Of a stretch of DNA of 22,879 nucleotides, positions 10,901 through 18,600 are shown piece by piece. The stretch comes from Muribaculum sp. (GTDB lineage: Bacteria > Bacillota > Clostridia > Lachnospirales > Lachnospiraceae). The stretch's first letter is position 1. Every line of letters starts with the position of its first letter. The notes below the pieces were generated by a model, which searched no databases, was not told where the DNA came from, and saw nothing but the letters and a program-made list of their open reading frames with translations. Location of the stretch: positions 1 through 22,879 of the forward strand of contig JAMPHH010000054.1 of NCBI GenBank assembly GCA_023663505.1, in the 5' to 3' direction. The translations under genes were made by a program, and so were the position numbers.

Positions 10901-12547
10901 GTAAACGGTCTGCCCAAGGGCACTTACAATGTGGTTCTGCAGGGCAAGAACGGCGAAGCAGCCACCGAGTTTGAAGCGCTCACGGTGAAGGTGATAGAGA
11001 CCAAGCCGACAGTGTCTGTCAAGCAGACTAAGAAAGTGAATCTGTTCTACAAGGCCGGTACAGCTTCCAATAGTGGTACTTTGACTGCAACATCCAAGCA
11101 GGCAAGCGTGACCTTGAAACAGACAAACCTTCAGAATGCAGATTATCGTTTGGAGGCAAGCGGCTCAAAATACTCGCTTGTGTTGAAGCAGTCCGCTGCA
11201 GCAAGACCTAACGCCAAGATAACCGCTACGGTACACTTTAACGGTTACAAGGATGTTTATGATAAGGATATAACGATTTCCGCCAAGACAGAGAACAGGG
11301 CACCTAAGTTGAAGCTTGAAGTGGATAATAAGGTTCTCTATACCAAGATTGGGATCACAAGCACCGCGATCCGATTCTGGGATACGACTACGAAAACCTA
11401 TGTATCGGGCGCAGATGTTCAGCTGACAAAGGGCGATGACAAATTCACGCTGAATGACCAGAACGGCACATATAAACTTGCGCTGAAGGGCACAAAGGGC
11501 GGAAGCGTTAAGCTCAGTGTGCAGGATCCTGATTGGAACAAGGCGATTGTTCTCAACCAGTCCATCTCCGTAAATGACAGAGATCCGAAGGCAACTGTTG
11601 CGGCTGTAAAGCTGAACACGGCTGAGGAGTATGTCGGCAAGGAGCAGGCAAGCGCGTTGATCACCGTGAAGAACGCTCTGGATTACGAGGTGAAGAACCT
11701 GACGCTTGCAGGCGTGAAGGAAAAGGATCGGAACATGGAGAAATACCTGAGCTACTCTGTTGATGTCAATGATGACGGACAGACATTCCTGTTGGTATCC
11801 GTAAAGCAGACCGCGGAGGATAAGCTGCCTGCGAATACAAAGGGAACTTATAACTTCAAAGCTACCTTTGATTTGAACGGATTAACCGGATTGACCGCCA
11901 ATGTGAAAGTAAGCTTTATCAATGGCGCTACCATTACTACCTCACAGAAGGGAAGCATCGATCTGGTGAACAGAACAGGAAGCTCCGTGACTGTGAAGCC
12001 TGTATTGAAGAACCTGAACGGTAAAGTGGTAGGTATGGTTCTGGCGGATGACGCAAGCAATCAGTTCAATGTGGCTTGGGACAGCACAAACGGCGCAGCT
12101 GTAATAACAGCCAAAGAGTGGGTAGATTTAAAGAAGGGCGGCAAGTACAAAGTGACACCTGTATTCCAAGTGGAACTTAATGGAGGAATTGTAGAGATTC
12201 CCGTTGCCAAGATGCTCACGATTGTGCCGAAACAGTCCTCGGTCAAGACAACCAAGCTTGCAGTGCAGGAGTTGAGACTTTCTTCCTCCGGCATGGCGGC
12301 AATGACCACTTTGAAGGCAACTTCACCTGCAAAGGCAGAGATTTTGGATATGACCCAGATGAACAATACCGATAAGTTTGCGGTTAGTTATGACGCTCAG
12401 AGCGATACCGTTTCGGTTAAACTCTTGACTACCAGAGGTCTGAAGGCAAACACCACCTACAAGATCACGATGACCTTGGATGTGAAGGATTCCGGTGTGA
12501 ATGTCAAGAAGCAGACGATTGTCGTACCTGTAAAGGTAGTGAAGTAA
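1775..12547 (+). CDS. Giant secreted bifunctional pectinase: CE8 pectin methylesterase + PL9 pectate lyase
   Basis: A 3590-residue extracellular protein, numbered from the ATG at 1775; an ATG three codons earlier sits too close to AGGAGG. Seen: signal peptide 1-45 (basic VTRKLKQR, hydrophobic core, VKA before D46); CBM-like beta domain to ~210; acidic linker SGSGDKDDELEE; a second CBM-like module ~225-365; three Ig-like repeats 369-642; a beta domain to 780; three transthyretin-like repeats 781-1057. The CE8 domain (~1061-1439) shows ATYREQ, QDTIY (D1252), NTDYICG (D1275) and LARAW (R1341), which match the two catalytic Asp and the Arg of pectin methylesterases. Then come an Ig-like module, a third CBM-like module 1547-1691, FN3 1798-1886 and a LamG-like domain 1891-2182. 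PL9 (~2298-2699) has D2467, DDGWD (D2491, D2492, D2495) and GFKMGG (K2537), matching the calcium ligands and catalytic Lys of Dickeya Pel9A, with identical spacing between the Asp residues. The tail 2700-3590 is Big2-like and other beta repeats. No LPXTG, SLH or dockerin is seen. Presumed role: demethylate pectin, then cleave polygalacturonate outside the cell. Confidence 0.9.
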   Translation: MFEQKHVTRKLKQRLGKAISIVLSAAMLVTALPADMLGGIISVKADSAATKVDISDLADAAGTIETEQQLGSSIFYVMGNSSKKLTIEGNEQTVEGITYKKRLKLGGAIGISNKAPKSAIKFQAASAGTLTVVVASGSKNSDRPMYLWESTATTFTADTAVGGANNTFTPKTDTEKTYTEKHTLQVPETGTYLLGSPVNGNNIYYLSLEYTDSGSGDKDDELEEYTETYSFTDGSIVTSADDGKTPKTSADGRLTIASGSQSTFNLNGQQHGVQMADGGTVTLKVYSGDTTIILGGCQFSSGTVALGDGTPVTVKTTKCTNEDGTVITDESNQIKLEYTSEEEGEVVLTFADKVYCPFIIVSGKRPKPTITDVDVDVTVSTNDLLPTGATITLEKSGGTAADAVDVTTGGKKKLSVKATYSAVIKKDNAVVEGLAAKLNDADKITVTEDLTELAITIVTTVLKVTPAITGDDFAEAGYKLYATDGKNDPIELSNGVAVTLSKNTEYTLEVREDKTSAKLDDWLVSIDDTDSNKFKTGSDESQAISVAVKHVTEVKITPAVTGLGMLGDNKLYMKAGDSKVAVVSGEAMTLQPNTEYTLVIETAAGAAVQGIEAAIGGKTSYKTAYTDAKVEISVSVPATKTTKYEKAIFAKDKGTGIAEGQVLPGTNILYAGKTSGSGVSYDDQLRFRSTSVLWLPLQDDTTRITYIHKSNSLKTDRPVYIGSVNSGYSLVMPSGELSITIEDITDLIVEDKDGKKYLPIISGGDVKLDEIGWIEYNPVNTVTVSGKLTGMTTAVKKISFKALGDNDKLPLVTVDVKADGTYSAALRRVAGETRYAASIVADGLKIQDVDDADKFTLTGNGATATQNFTLVELRTSSVSGKVTGIDESLIKDELGVAFIPSNAALSPIPLELTPIKGGYSYKAVELEQGATYTIRLTDADDYEVKTAFTVPVQAETTYDIVATEKTKYEVKGKFVTSDKGDAKVSQITFKNMDTPAYKYTVAVTGNTYTAQLRTGEYETSVRCEGGYTAYDHVSVKDASVENDVYLQGKVDTSAVAYKEKVTVGAGEGKDFAKIADAVAYISRMTRTENQRVTIVLDKDATYREQLLIDTPNITIQGNGSKITWYYGVGFSYYSAKLSADGKSAYYDEAYAVDKYTKQLIGQNPGHWGATVNLLAGARGFMAEGLTFENSLNYYVTDEELADGAGANESSGVTARAKEINVYNKAAKERACVLYIQADDTEYKNCNFLSVQDTIYTGDAEENSYFVDCKIEGNTDYICGDGNPVFDKCTLSMYCYDDQEAKGCYIVANKAKATHGYLFKDCKIVTADREGHKGTSGNYLARAWDAGTCYFINTDVEKADMIIDAGYADMNAKASEATYYEYGTYYTDASGNKVLLDLSKRVKTNAGKWTATGNMTAEAVAALDPSSFFDGWVPSYYEGKITINELKLTVPTPVADRSVNKDVTSSLAAVKVKSVEWYEGDAKEAYTGETYKETTDYTVKVTLEFAKDRISIAPGMKVTVPGTEKVTATWGEGTGTISATYTTAVAGYYVIDLSEGLKTGVTYDGGLTVLQDMPRKDGSKEVDGKKYDVWIQGTDNPSPNKGEIPATGAAVKLVAEKKGKLNVTMADTGGKAVHFVDTVDGEVKGDALNITANMAKTHVLNVEAGHTYYLYGDGTKIVLCGNIIVDYRVIVPDPWENIANPEIVSAKVSATDPGTIEVEAKGQVGGKGADSMKVVMFNKEGNEVTSKTTITESNDAQLLTFTPSASGEYTFVAHLVRAGEEDKLSAASEAVNFKLPLAKPTISTVTNMGKGEDGKGALAIVWDAVPEAENYEVTITKEKTEMAKGTATAEETTITLGGLEIGAMVTVSVVAKRGEDVSEASTKDKLITEVAERPWAFTAYGSSISVNTDKINTSDSKNGYEEYADGSVKLWSTGGAGKVVPGSTDGLAFYYTPVDPETENFILTADVHVDSWNLSNGQDGFGLMVSDAVGKLGSGTAFWNNSYQLFATKIEYKWDAENNKVVSGDDESFLKYSMKLGLGWISKEGTTQTDVARIATNEISTPVNFKTDSGTLETAAALQGLASGTYNIVGNCKGGLTDDKGNITTPSIQELTDFKLQIARNADGYVLAYLDKDGNEIAHQTFYDDDRNKLTQIDKRNIYVGFVASRNATITVKNIKFESIDPSTQTPVGREETLVDPSYRIWSAKTSNSKYYELIFKGNADGKLNIVNETTGEVVASDVDITANKKYVVGTSLAVGKNVFKASFAPDTDYRPSQYEKLSDYTPQTLTHEVTYQAFENEIIYVAPYGTDSAAGTKEDPVDIYTAVAYASAGQKIYLAGGRYNLSLEVLIDRGHDGTEKKPIYMMADPEDTNRPVLNFRRQINNTSAFTIAGDYWYLKGFDVTRSKDGQKGIQLSGDYNVLEDIRTYENGNTGIQISRYQSDGREDWPAYNTVLNCTSYLNADAGYEDADGFAAKLTVGDGNRFVGCIAAYNADDGWDLFAKVQTGSIGVVTIENCLSFKNGYVIVDDEEKSAGNGNGFKMGGDSMSGYHVLKNSMAFGNKSKGIDSNSCPDIQVYNSTSFNNEGANVAFYTNTAVNTDYYAEGILSIKTLTGEPESENIKLKGTQNRAKVYGASNYYFDGSASVNTENHAASVDWFVSTDMAKAIDGGITRNTDGSINMGGFLELKETAPAGTGARLSQTSADVVLEKAVELNVYAGSYSKLSEVKLPESVKAAGYDWKYPNTEVSVFAGTTSEFVIAASGKEDKAAIVNFIEVTGVELVPDKVGLVGSDVLNIQAKPIVAPDVALENVQGDASITYDIKEASKLNLSIAAVEGKANERNITRAADSKDGLAKITAVANVTIGGKTTKKQATYSFTTRAAAFLFSYDPLTGVTVNADGSIIANKGDVITFNNLKVTGVGSNEEVKISVNDAKVLKVNGSAVTAVDEGTATITLTAAGDKTVVEMIPVTVRGADYKVNVTTITVDKAKRVGTQITALACYGSKMDAGSISVKKVLKGKNEVAYSQYFTVTHAVGNIYTIGVTDEGVNGLPKGTYNVVLQGKNGEAATEFEALTVKVIETKPTVSVKQTKKVNLFYKAGTASNSGTLTATSKQASVTLKQTNLQNADYRLEASGSKYSLVLKQSAAARPNAKITATVHFNGYKDVYDKDITISAKTENRAPKLKLEVDNKVLYTKIGITSTAIRFWDTTTKTYVSGADVQLTKGDDKFTLNDQNGTYKLALKGTKGGSVKLSVQDPDWNKAIVLNQSISVNDRDPKATVAAVKLNTAEEYVGKEQASALITVKNALDYEVKNLTLAGVKEKDRNMEKYLSYSVDVNDDGQTFLLVSVKQTAEDKLPANTKGTYNFKATFDLNGLTGLTANVKVSFINGATITTSQKGSIDLVNRTGSSVTVKPVLKNLNGKVVGMVLADDASNQFNVAWDSTNGAAVITAKEWVDLKKGGKYKVTPVFQVELNGGIVEIPVAKMLTIVPKQSSVKTTKLAVQELRLSSSGMAAMTTLKATSPAKAEILDMTQMNNTDKFAVSYDAQSDTVSVKLLTTRGLKANTTYKITMTLDVKDSGVNVKKQTIVVPVKVVK
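10685..12544 (+). repeat. C-terminal tail of six ~105-residue beta modules (gene 1)
   Basis: After a Big2-like segment, residues 2971-3590 fall into about six loosely similar units of ~100-115 residues. They begin near 10685, 11000, 11291, 11576, 11921 and 12226. Each has alternating beta strands and motifs of the kind KGTYNVVL, KYSLVLK, GTYKLALKG or TTYKITMTL near its end. They are diverged, so the boundaries are approximate. Tails of this type are common on large Lachnospiraceae surface proteins; their ligand is unknown. The second giant protein has an unrelated tail here. Confidence 0.5.
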
Positions 12548-12621
12548 TCGGTACATGGGTAATCACAAAGGGGTTATAGGATTGCCAAGAAGCAATATAT
12601 ATCAGGCATTATGAAAAGAAA

Positions 12622-12654
12622 CAGGAGACCGGTCATTAGTTGACCGGTCTCCTG
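12622..12654. terminator. Bidirectional rho-independent terminator between the convergent genes
   Basis: A perfect 14-bp stem (CAGGAGACCGGTCA, 12622-12635, with TGACCGGTCTCCTG, 12641-12654) closes a 5-base loop. Read leftward it is followed by gTTTCTTTTCAT, a good T-rich tail for the minus-strand gene, whose stop is ~45 bases away. Read rightward the tail is only moderately T-rich (ctgttattatataagctttt). It serves the plus-strand gene ending at 12547 and the minus-strand gene ending at 12699. Nothing else is seen in the 151-base gap. Confidence 0.85.
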
Positions 12655-12698
12655 CTGTTATTATATAAGCTTTTAAATCATTATACCGCCGCCCTCGC

Positions 12699-15600
12699 TT
12701 ACAGGATATTCGTCAGCTTCAAGGGCTTTGGCGTAATCTTGTAAGTCAATACCTTGGTGCCGCCATAGCCGTTGATACCGCGTATCGTTACCTTTGCAGT
12801 ACCCTTGAAGATATTCTTGCTGTAGGTGTTCGGCACTACCTCGTAATCCTTTCCGTATACAAGGACTGTATTGTCCCTTGCGGTCACGCTGATAGGGAAG
12901 TTCTCCCCGGGGTACATTCTCGCAACGTCACTTAAGGTGATCGCCTCGCCTGTGTAAAGGATTGGTTTGCTTGCGTCAACAGTGACCCTCGCACTCTTGA
13001 TATCCTTTACAGGATCGTAGATCAGGTAGCTTACCTTCTTTTCGCCCGTGTAGTTCCCGTTTGTCCCCGCCTTGATTACCACGTTGATTCTTGCACCAAT
13101 CTCCGGCTGGTCTGTGTCAGCCACTGTCTGACCTGCCTTCTCGCCTTCCGCATACTGGTATTCAACAGTGTAATCCGTCCTCAGAGACATCTTCTTGTTG
13201 TTCAGATCTGTCACCACTACCTTGGATTTCCAACCGTTCCTCTTGGTGGATGCCGCCATGTCCTTAACGTCCACAGTGATCTCTTTCTTCACCCTGTTGA
13301 CGGTCTTGACTGTGTCAAGCTTCTTGGGGTTGATGGTGATCCACTTATAAAGCCTACCCTTGAATCCGCCCTTGCCGGTAATGATGATGTGGGGCGTGCG
13401 CTGATCGTTCACCACGCCGATGCCGGCTGCGGTGTTGCGCTTGTATGCCACGGTGTAATCCGTTCCTTCCTTCAGGAAGACAGTCTTCTTGGAAGCGTCA
13501 TCATAATACTTGACTGTCAGGTTTGACAGCTTGGCGTTTCCTTTCTCATAATCCGTTTCCAGACCCTCCACGATGATGTGCCCCTTGTCGCCTTCAGTTA
13601 TGGTTGCATCATATTCCTGAGTAATATCTGCCGCAGTGATGCGGAAACTCTTGGATAGCTTGCCACTGTACATCCCCGTGCCAGTGAAGATGATCTGGGC
13701 ACTGCCCGCCTTAGAGTTATTCTTGTAGGATACCGTGAAATCCGTTCCTGATGCAAGCGTGATCTCAGGTCTCTCCTCCCTTGTCGCAGGATCCGTGTTT
13801 GGTATGGTTACTGTCAGACCGCTGAGCGTGACTGCCCCGCCCGCATATACTACGGGACTTGTGGGAAGACCTGTCACGGTAGCTCTCCTGATGTCCGTTC
13901 CCTTGATGGTGAAGTTCACCTTCTTCTCGCCGGCATATTCACCCTTACCTCTCACGGTCACGGTTGCCTTGCCGGGCAGGATATTATTCTCGTATTCCAA
14001 TTCAAATTCTGTTCCGTAAGTAAGCTCTTTCTGTCCTATCTTTACAGTGATGTTCCTCGCCTCATTGTCCTTGTCGGCAATAAACTGAACCTGTGCTCCT
14101 GTCGCCTGCATTGTCTTGCTCGCAAGCCTTACATTTGCCTTGCTGATCATATGGGCTGCATCCGTCACGACAACGGTCTCACAGATTATGCCTTCCATGT
14201 TGTTTATGCCCTCGATCTGCATCACGTATCTGCCTGCTTCCTTCACACCGCTCAGCTCTGTCGCCTTTGACCCGTTCGCGTTGTAATCCGCCTCGGCAAA
14301 GTAAGTCACCTTGTAATCCTTGTTCAAGGACAGCTTTTTCTTCTTCCAGAGCACCACCGGCTTGGGTTTCTGCTCCTTGTTAGACTTCTTGAGCGCAAGT
14401 ACCTTGTTCTGTAGGGTCACGTCGGAGTCACCAAGGTTCTTCTTCACGATGTTGAAGGTCGTGGAGATGGTCTCCGTGTAATTTCCTTTGCCCTTGATGG
14501 TCACTGTCGCCGTGCCGACATTCTTGTTGTCCCTGTAGGTCACGGTGTAGTCATTCTTACCGAGGTAGGTCAGACCGTTGCTGATGGTCAGCGCGGGTTT
14601 AATCGCCTGCCCAGTGTAGGTCTGGTCATCGATCTCATCAACCACCATGCCCTTGGATACTGACTGAACCTTTTCGTCCGCGAGCTTATCCTCGGTCAAG
14701 TAGTCCGATTTGTTGCCGTTAGCATCAAGGTCTCTTGCCCCGATGCCAACTGCTGCCTTGTCAGTCAGTTTCAGGAAGTCCCCAAGGTCAATAGTACCGT
14801 CCGCATGTCTCCCAATAATCGTACCAAAAGCAGGTGATTCAAGACTTGCGAACCAATCTGCACTTACCTTCACTCCGGACTTGTTCATTGAAACATTCTT
14901 GGACTCGTCAGTCTCGTCAATGATCTCCCAGAAGAAATTCGTATCATTGTAAATCTTTGAGCTGTCCTGTGTCCCCTTGGGGTTTAACTGTTCCTTCTGC
15001 CCCAGATTTGTAGTACGGTAAGAAATCACGCCCTTTGCGGAGTAATCCGTGTCTGCCACGCCCGCATTGGTGTACATAGCCACATTGTAGCTCTCGTTGT
15101 TGAAGGAGATGCAATTCTCAACCTGAATATCAGGGCAGGAATTGGAATCAATACCCTTCGCCTTGTTGTCAAATGCCATGCTGTTGATCAAGGTGTGGTA
15201 ACCCGTAATGCTGGAACCGCCCATCTTGAAGCCGTTTCCGTTACCTGCGTTGATCTTTTCGCCGTTTGCGCCGATCACGTAACCGTTACCGTAAGCAATG
15301 CAGTTCTTGATTGTTACCTTGCCGATAGGTCCGGTCTCAACCTTTGCAAACAGATCCCAACCATCGTCAGCGTTGTATGCCGCGATACAGCCGTCAAACA
15401 CGTTGCCGGGGCCCACTGTCAGCTTCGCCGCGAATCCGTCCGCATCCTCGTAACCGGAGTCCGCATTGCAGTATGAAGTACAGTTCTTGACCAAGTTGTA
15501 GCTGGGCCAATCCGCCTGGGTCGTGTCAGACCCGGACAGGCGGCTGAGCTGGATGCCTGTGTTACCGTTTCCGTAGGTTCTCAGGGAGTCAAGCACATTA

Positions 15601-18600
15601 TGGTTACCGCATACCTGGAGACCATCGGTTCCGTCACCGGAATTGGTCACGTCAAAGCCCTGGAGAATCCAGTAATCACCAGCGAGCTTCATACCGGTCT
15701 TGTAGGTCTTGCCAAAGTCGATCACAGGTCTTTCCTCTGCGGAAGGATCCGCCATCATCCTGATAGGGTTCTCAGCCGTTCCGCTGATGCCGCGGGAAAT
15801 CGTCAGGCTGCTTGTCAGGTTGTAGGTACCACCGTCCAACAGAATTGTCTGACCTGCACTGATGTACCTGATAGCGGTAGCGATGTCTACAGGATCGTCA
15901 GCAGTTCCCTTGCCCTTTGAGGTGGCGTCAGGGGATACATAAATGTACTTGTTGCCAAAAGTCTCGTATGTGACGGTAAACGTCTCGCTTCTTACGTTGT
16001 AGTCCTTAAGGTACACGTTGGTGCCCTTGCCGCCGATCTCATAATCCTTGTCGGGCGTCATGGTCCATGTGTAGGTGTTCTTGCCCTTCTTCAGGGTCTC
16101 CGCAAAGTGCAGCTTGGTATTCTCGTTCTCAATGCGCACGTTATTGGCAACATAGGTACCGTCCGCGCGCCGGATAGTCACGTAACCGGGCACGTTGCTG
16201 TAGAACTGCATGTCATAATTCTTAGAGTTTGCATTGGATGCGCTCGCAATGCTGTAGGAGGGATCAACCAGTACCTTCACTCTCTCCTCGGCGGGAGCGT
16301 CTTTCCTCGCGTCAGTCACCGTCATCTCGATGTCGGTGAAGGTCGCAGTGGCGTTTCTGGATGCGAAGAATCCGACATAGACCGCCTCGGGATCCATCTG
16401 CATCAGTGTGCCGTTTTGTCCGGGAGCGTCATAGGTTCCCGTGTAATTGCCCTTCTCGTCAAAATATTTCTCATCATAGTAAATCTTGCTCTCAATCTCC
16501 TTGCCATTCTGATCCAAGTAGGTCAGCTTGTAACCGGTATTGTTCCTCTCGATAACGAGGTTGAAATCGGTATACAGGGTGTTCTGATCCGTGGAGTCAG
16601 GGTTGGTGCGGTTGCCTACGATGTTATAGGTGCCCGCCCCGAACTGGCTGCAGGAATACTCAAGCGTTGTGCTAGTCGATGTGAACTTCTCCGGGAGGTT
16701 CGGGCTAGTCCAGCCTGCAGGCACTCCCGTCCTTGCGAGCGTACCGACGCCTAGCTTCATGGAGGTACTGCCGATGTCCGTGTCGGTGGTCAACTCGCCT
16801 GCCTCTTTGTTCCAACGATACTCGATCTTGGTTACAGCCGCCATGTAGGAGTTGTTCCAGAACGGGTCAGTGGCGTCACCATTTGCCCCAACCCTGTCAG
16901 CCACCATGAGTCCGAAGCCGTCCTGACCGTTGGAGTAAGCCCACGCATCGACATGAACCTTCGCCTTAAGGACGAAGTTATCGTTGATGGGATCTACTTG
17001 GGTGTAGTAGAACGCAAGCCCGTCCGTGGATGCGGGTACAAGCTTACCTTTGCCTCCCTGACTCCATACCGTGACCTTGTTGTCGTTGGCGTTGCCCTCA
17101 TAGCCGTTGGCAGGGGTCGTGGTGGAAACTATCTCTCCCTTCGCGTTTATAATATTGTAAGTTGCATTATTCAGGGTCGTGGATGCGCCGAAAGCTGCAA
17201 ACGACCAAGTGGACTCGATCCTGTCTTTGATGATCACCCTTTCAAGGGAACCCTTCTCGGACTTATCCTCACTGCGGACAGCCTGCACATATACCGTGTA
17301 GGTCTTGCCTACTTCAAGGGGAAGCGTATATGCCCACTCGCTCCCGGGTCTCTCGTCCATCTCAGCGGTTACGGCAACCTGCTCGCTCTCAACCGCCCCA
17401 ACCGCATCTTCCTTATAAGAAATCAGGTAGGATACCGCCTCAGGCACTGCGCCCCATCCGATTTGTACTTTGCCTGCGCCCTTGTTGGTGAAGTTTCTCA
17501 CATTGGGTTTAACCAAAGGAAGGGTGAACGCTACTTCCGCGGACTTCGCGCTTACCTTGTCTTCTTCGCCTTCACGTGTCAAATGAGCCACAAAGGTGTA
17601 GGCACCAGACGAGGCAGGCTGGAAGTTAAATGTCTGCACGTCGTCACTCTCGTTTGTGGTGGTTCTGGAAGCCACTTCCTTGCCATCCTTGTCCAACATC
17701 ACCACCGTCATGCTGTCAGCGCCGCTGCCTCCAACCTGACCCTTCGCCCCAACCTCTATAGTTGAGGGGTCAGTCTCGGAGACTTTCGCACTCACGATTG
17801 TAGGATTTTCAATGCTGTCCCATGGAGCCGCCACAATCACCCTGTAGTCTACGATGATGCTGCCACACAAAACAATCTTAGTTCCATCCCCATAGAGATA
17901 GTATGTATGACCTGCTTCTACTTCAAAAACATGCTCTTTACCGCCGCTGCCATCAACATTTAAGAGATCTTTCTTAACCTGTCCGTCTACAACATCGATA
18001 AAATGCAATTTTTTCCCGGACGCGTCAGCAAGGATTACTCTCAATTTCCCGTCCTTCTGGGCATCCAGCTTCAGGGCTGCCCCTTCTGTAGGGATAGCGC
18101 CTGCGTTGGGTTTAGGATTAGTAGTAGGCTGCTGTACCCATACAGCATAAGATTTCCCATCTACTGTTTTCGGGTCAGCCTTATCACCACTGCTGCCGCC
18201 TCTGGGCATATCTATGAGAACGCTGAGTCCGCCGTCGTATGTGACGCCTTTTTGCAAACCTTTGCTCAGGTCAATTACGTAGTAACCTGCCTGTGCGGTC
18301 TTATAGGTTGCAATAATTGTAGCGGTTTTGCCATCTTCGTTCTTCTCAATAGAAGCTGTAAGAGCGCCGGCAACAACTACCTTTACGTTTTCCGCAAAAC
18401 CGTGTGTTTCGGGGATGCTGATCGCAACCTTTGCGGTGTATTCGGTTTGACCATTGTAGGCTTCTCCCGTATACGCCTCTGTGGAGGTACCTTCATACCA
18501 TGCCACATTACCTGACACTGTCACGTTATCGGTAGCACAAGAAACTGTTCTGTCAACCGGCTTCTCCGCAACAGGGGCAGTAATTGCAAGCTCAATTTTG

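Noticed and set aside
16953..17765. 270-codon open frame on the plus strand, and others such as 16107-16754 (+) and 7121-7675 (-)
   Set aside because: They lie wholly inside the giant genes on the opposite strand, have no ribosome site or recognisable domain, and give Cys/His/Leu-rich products typical of antisense shadows.
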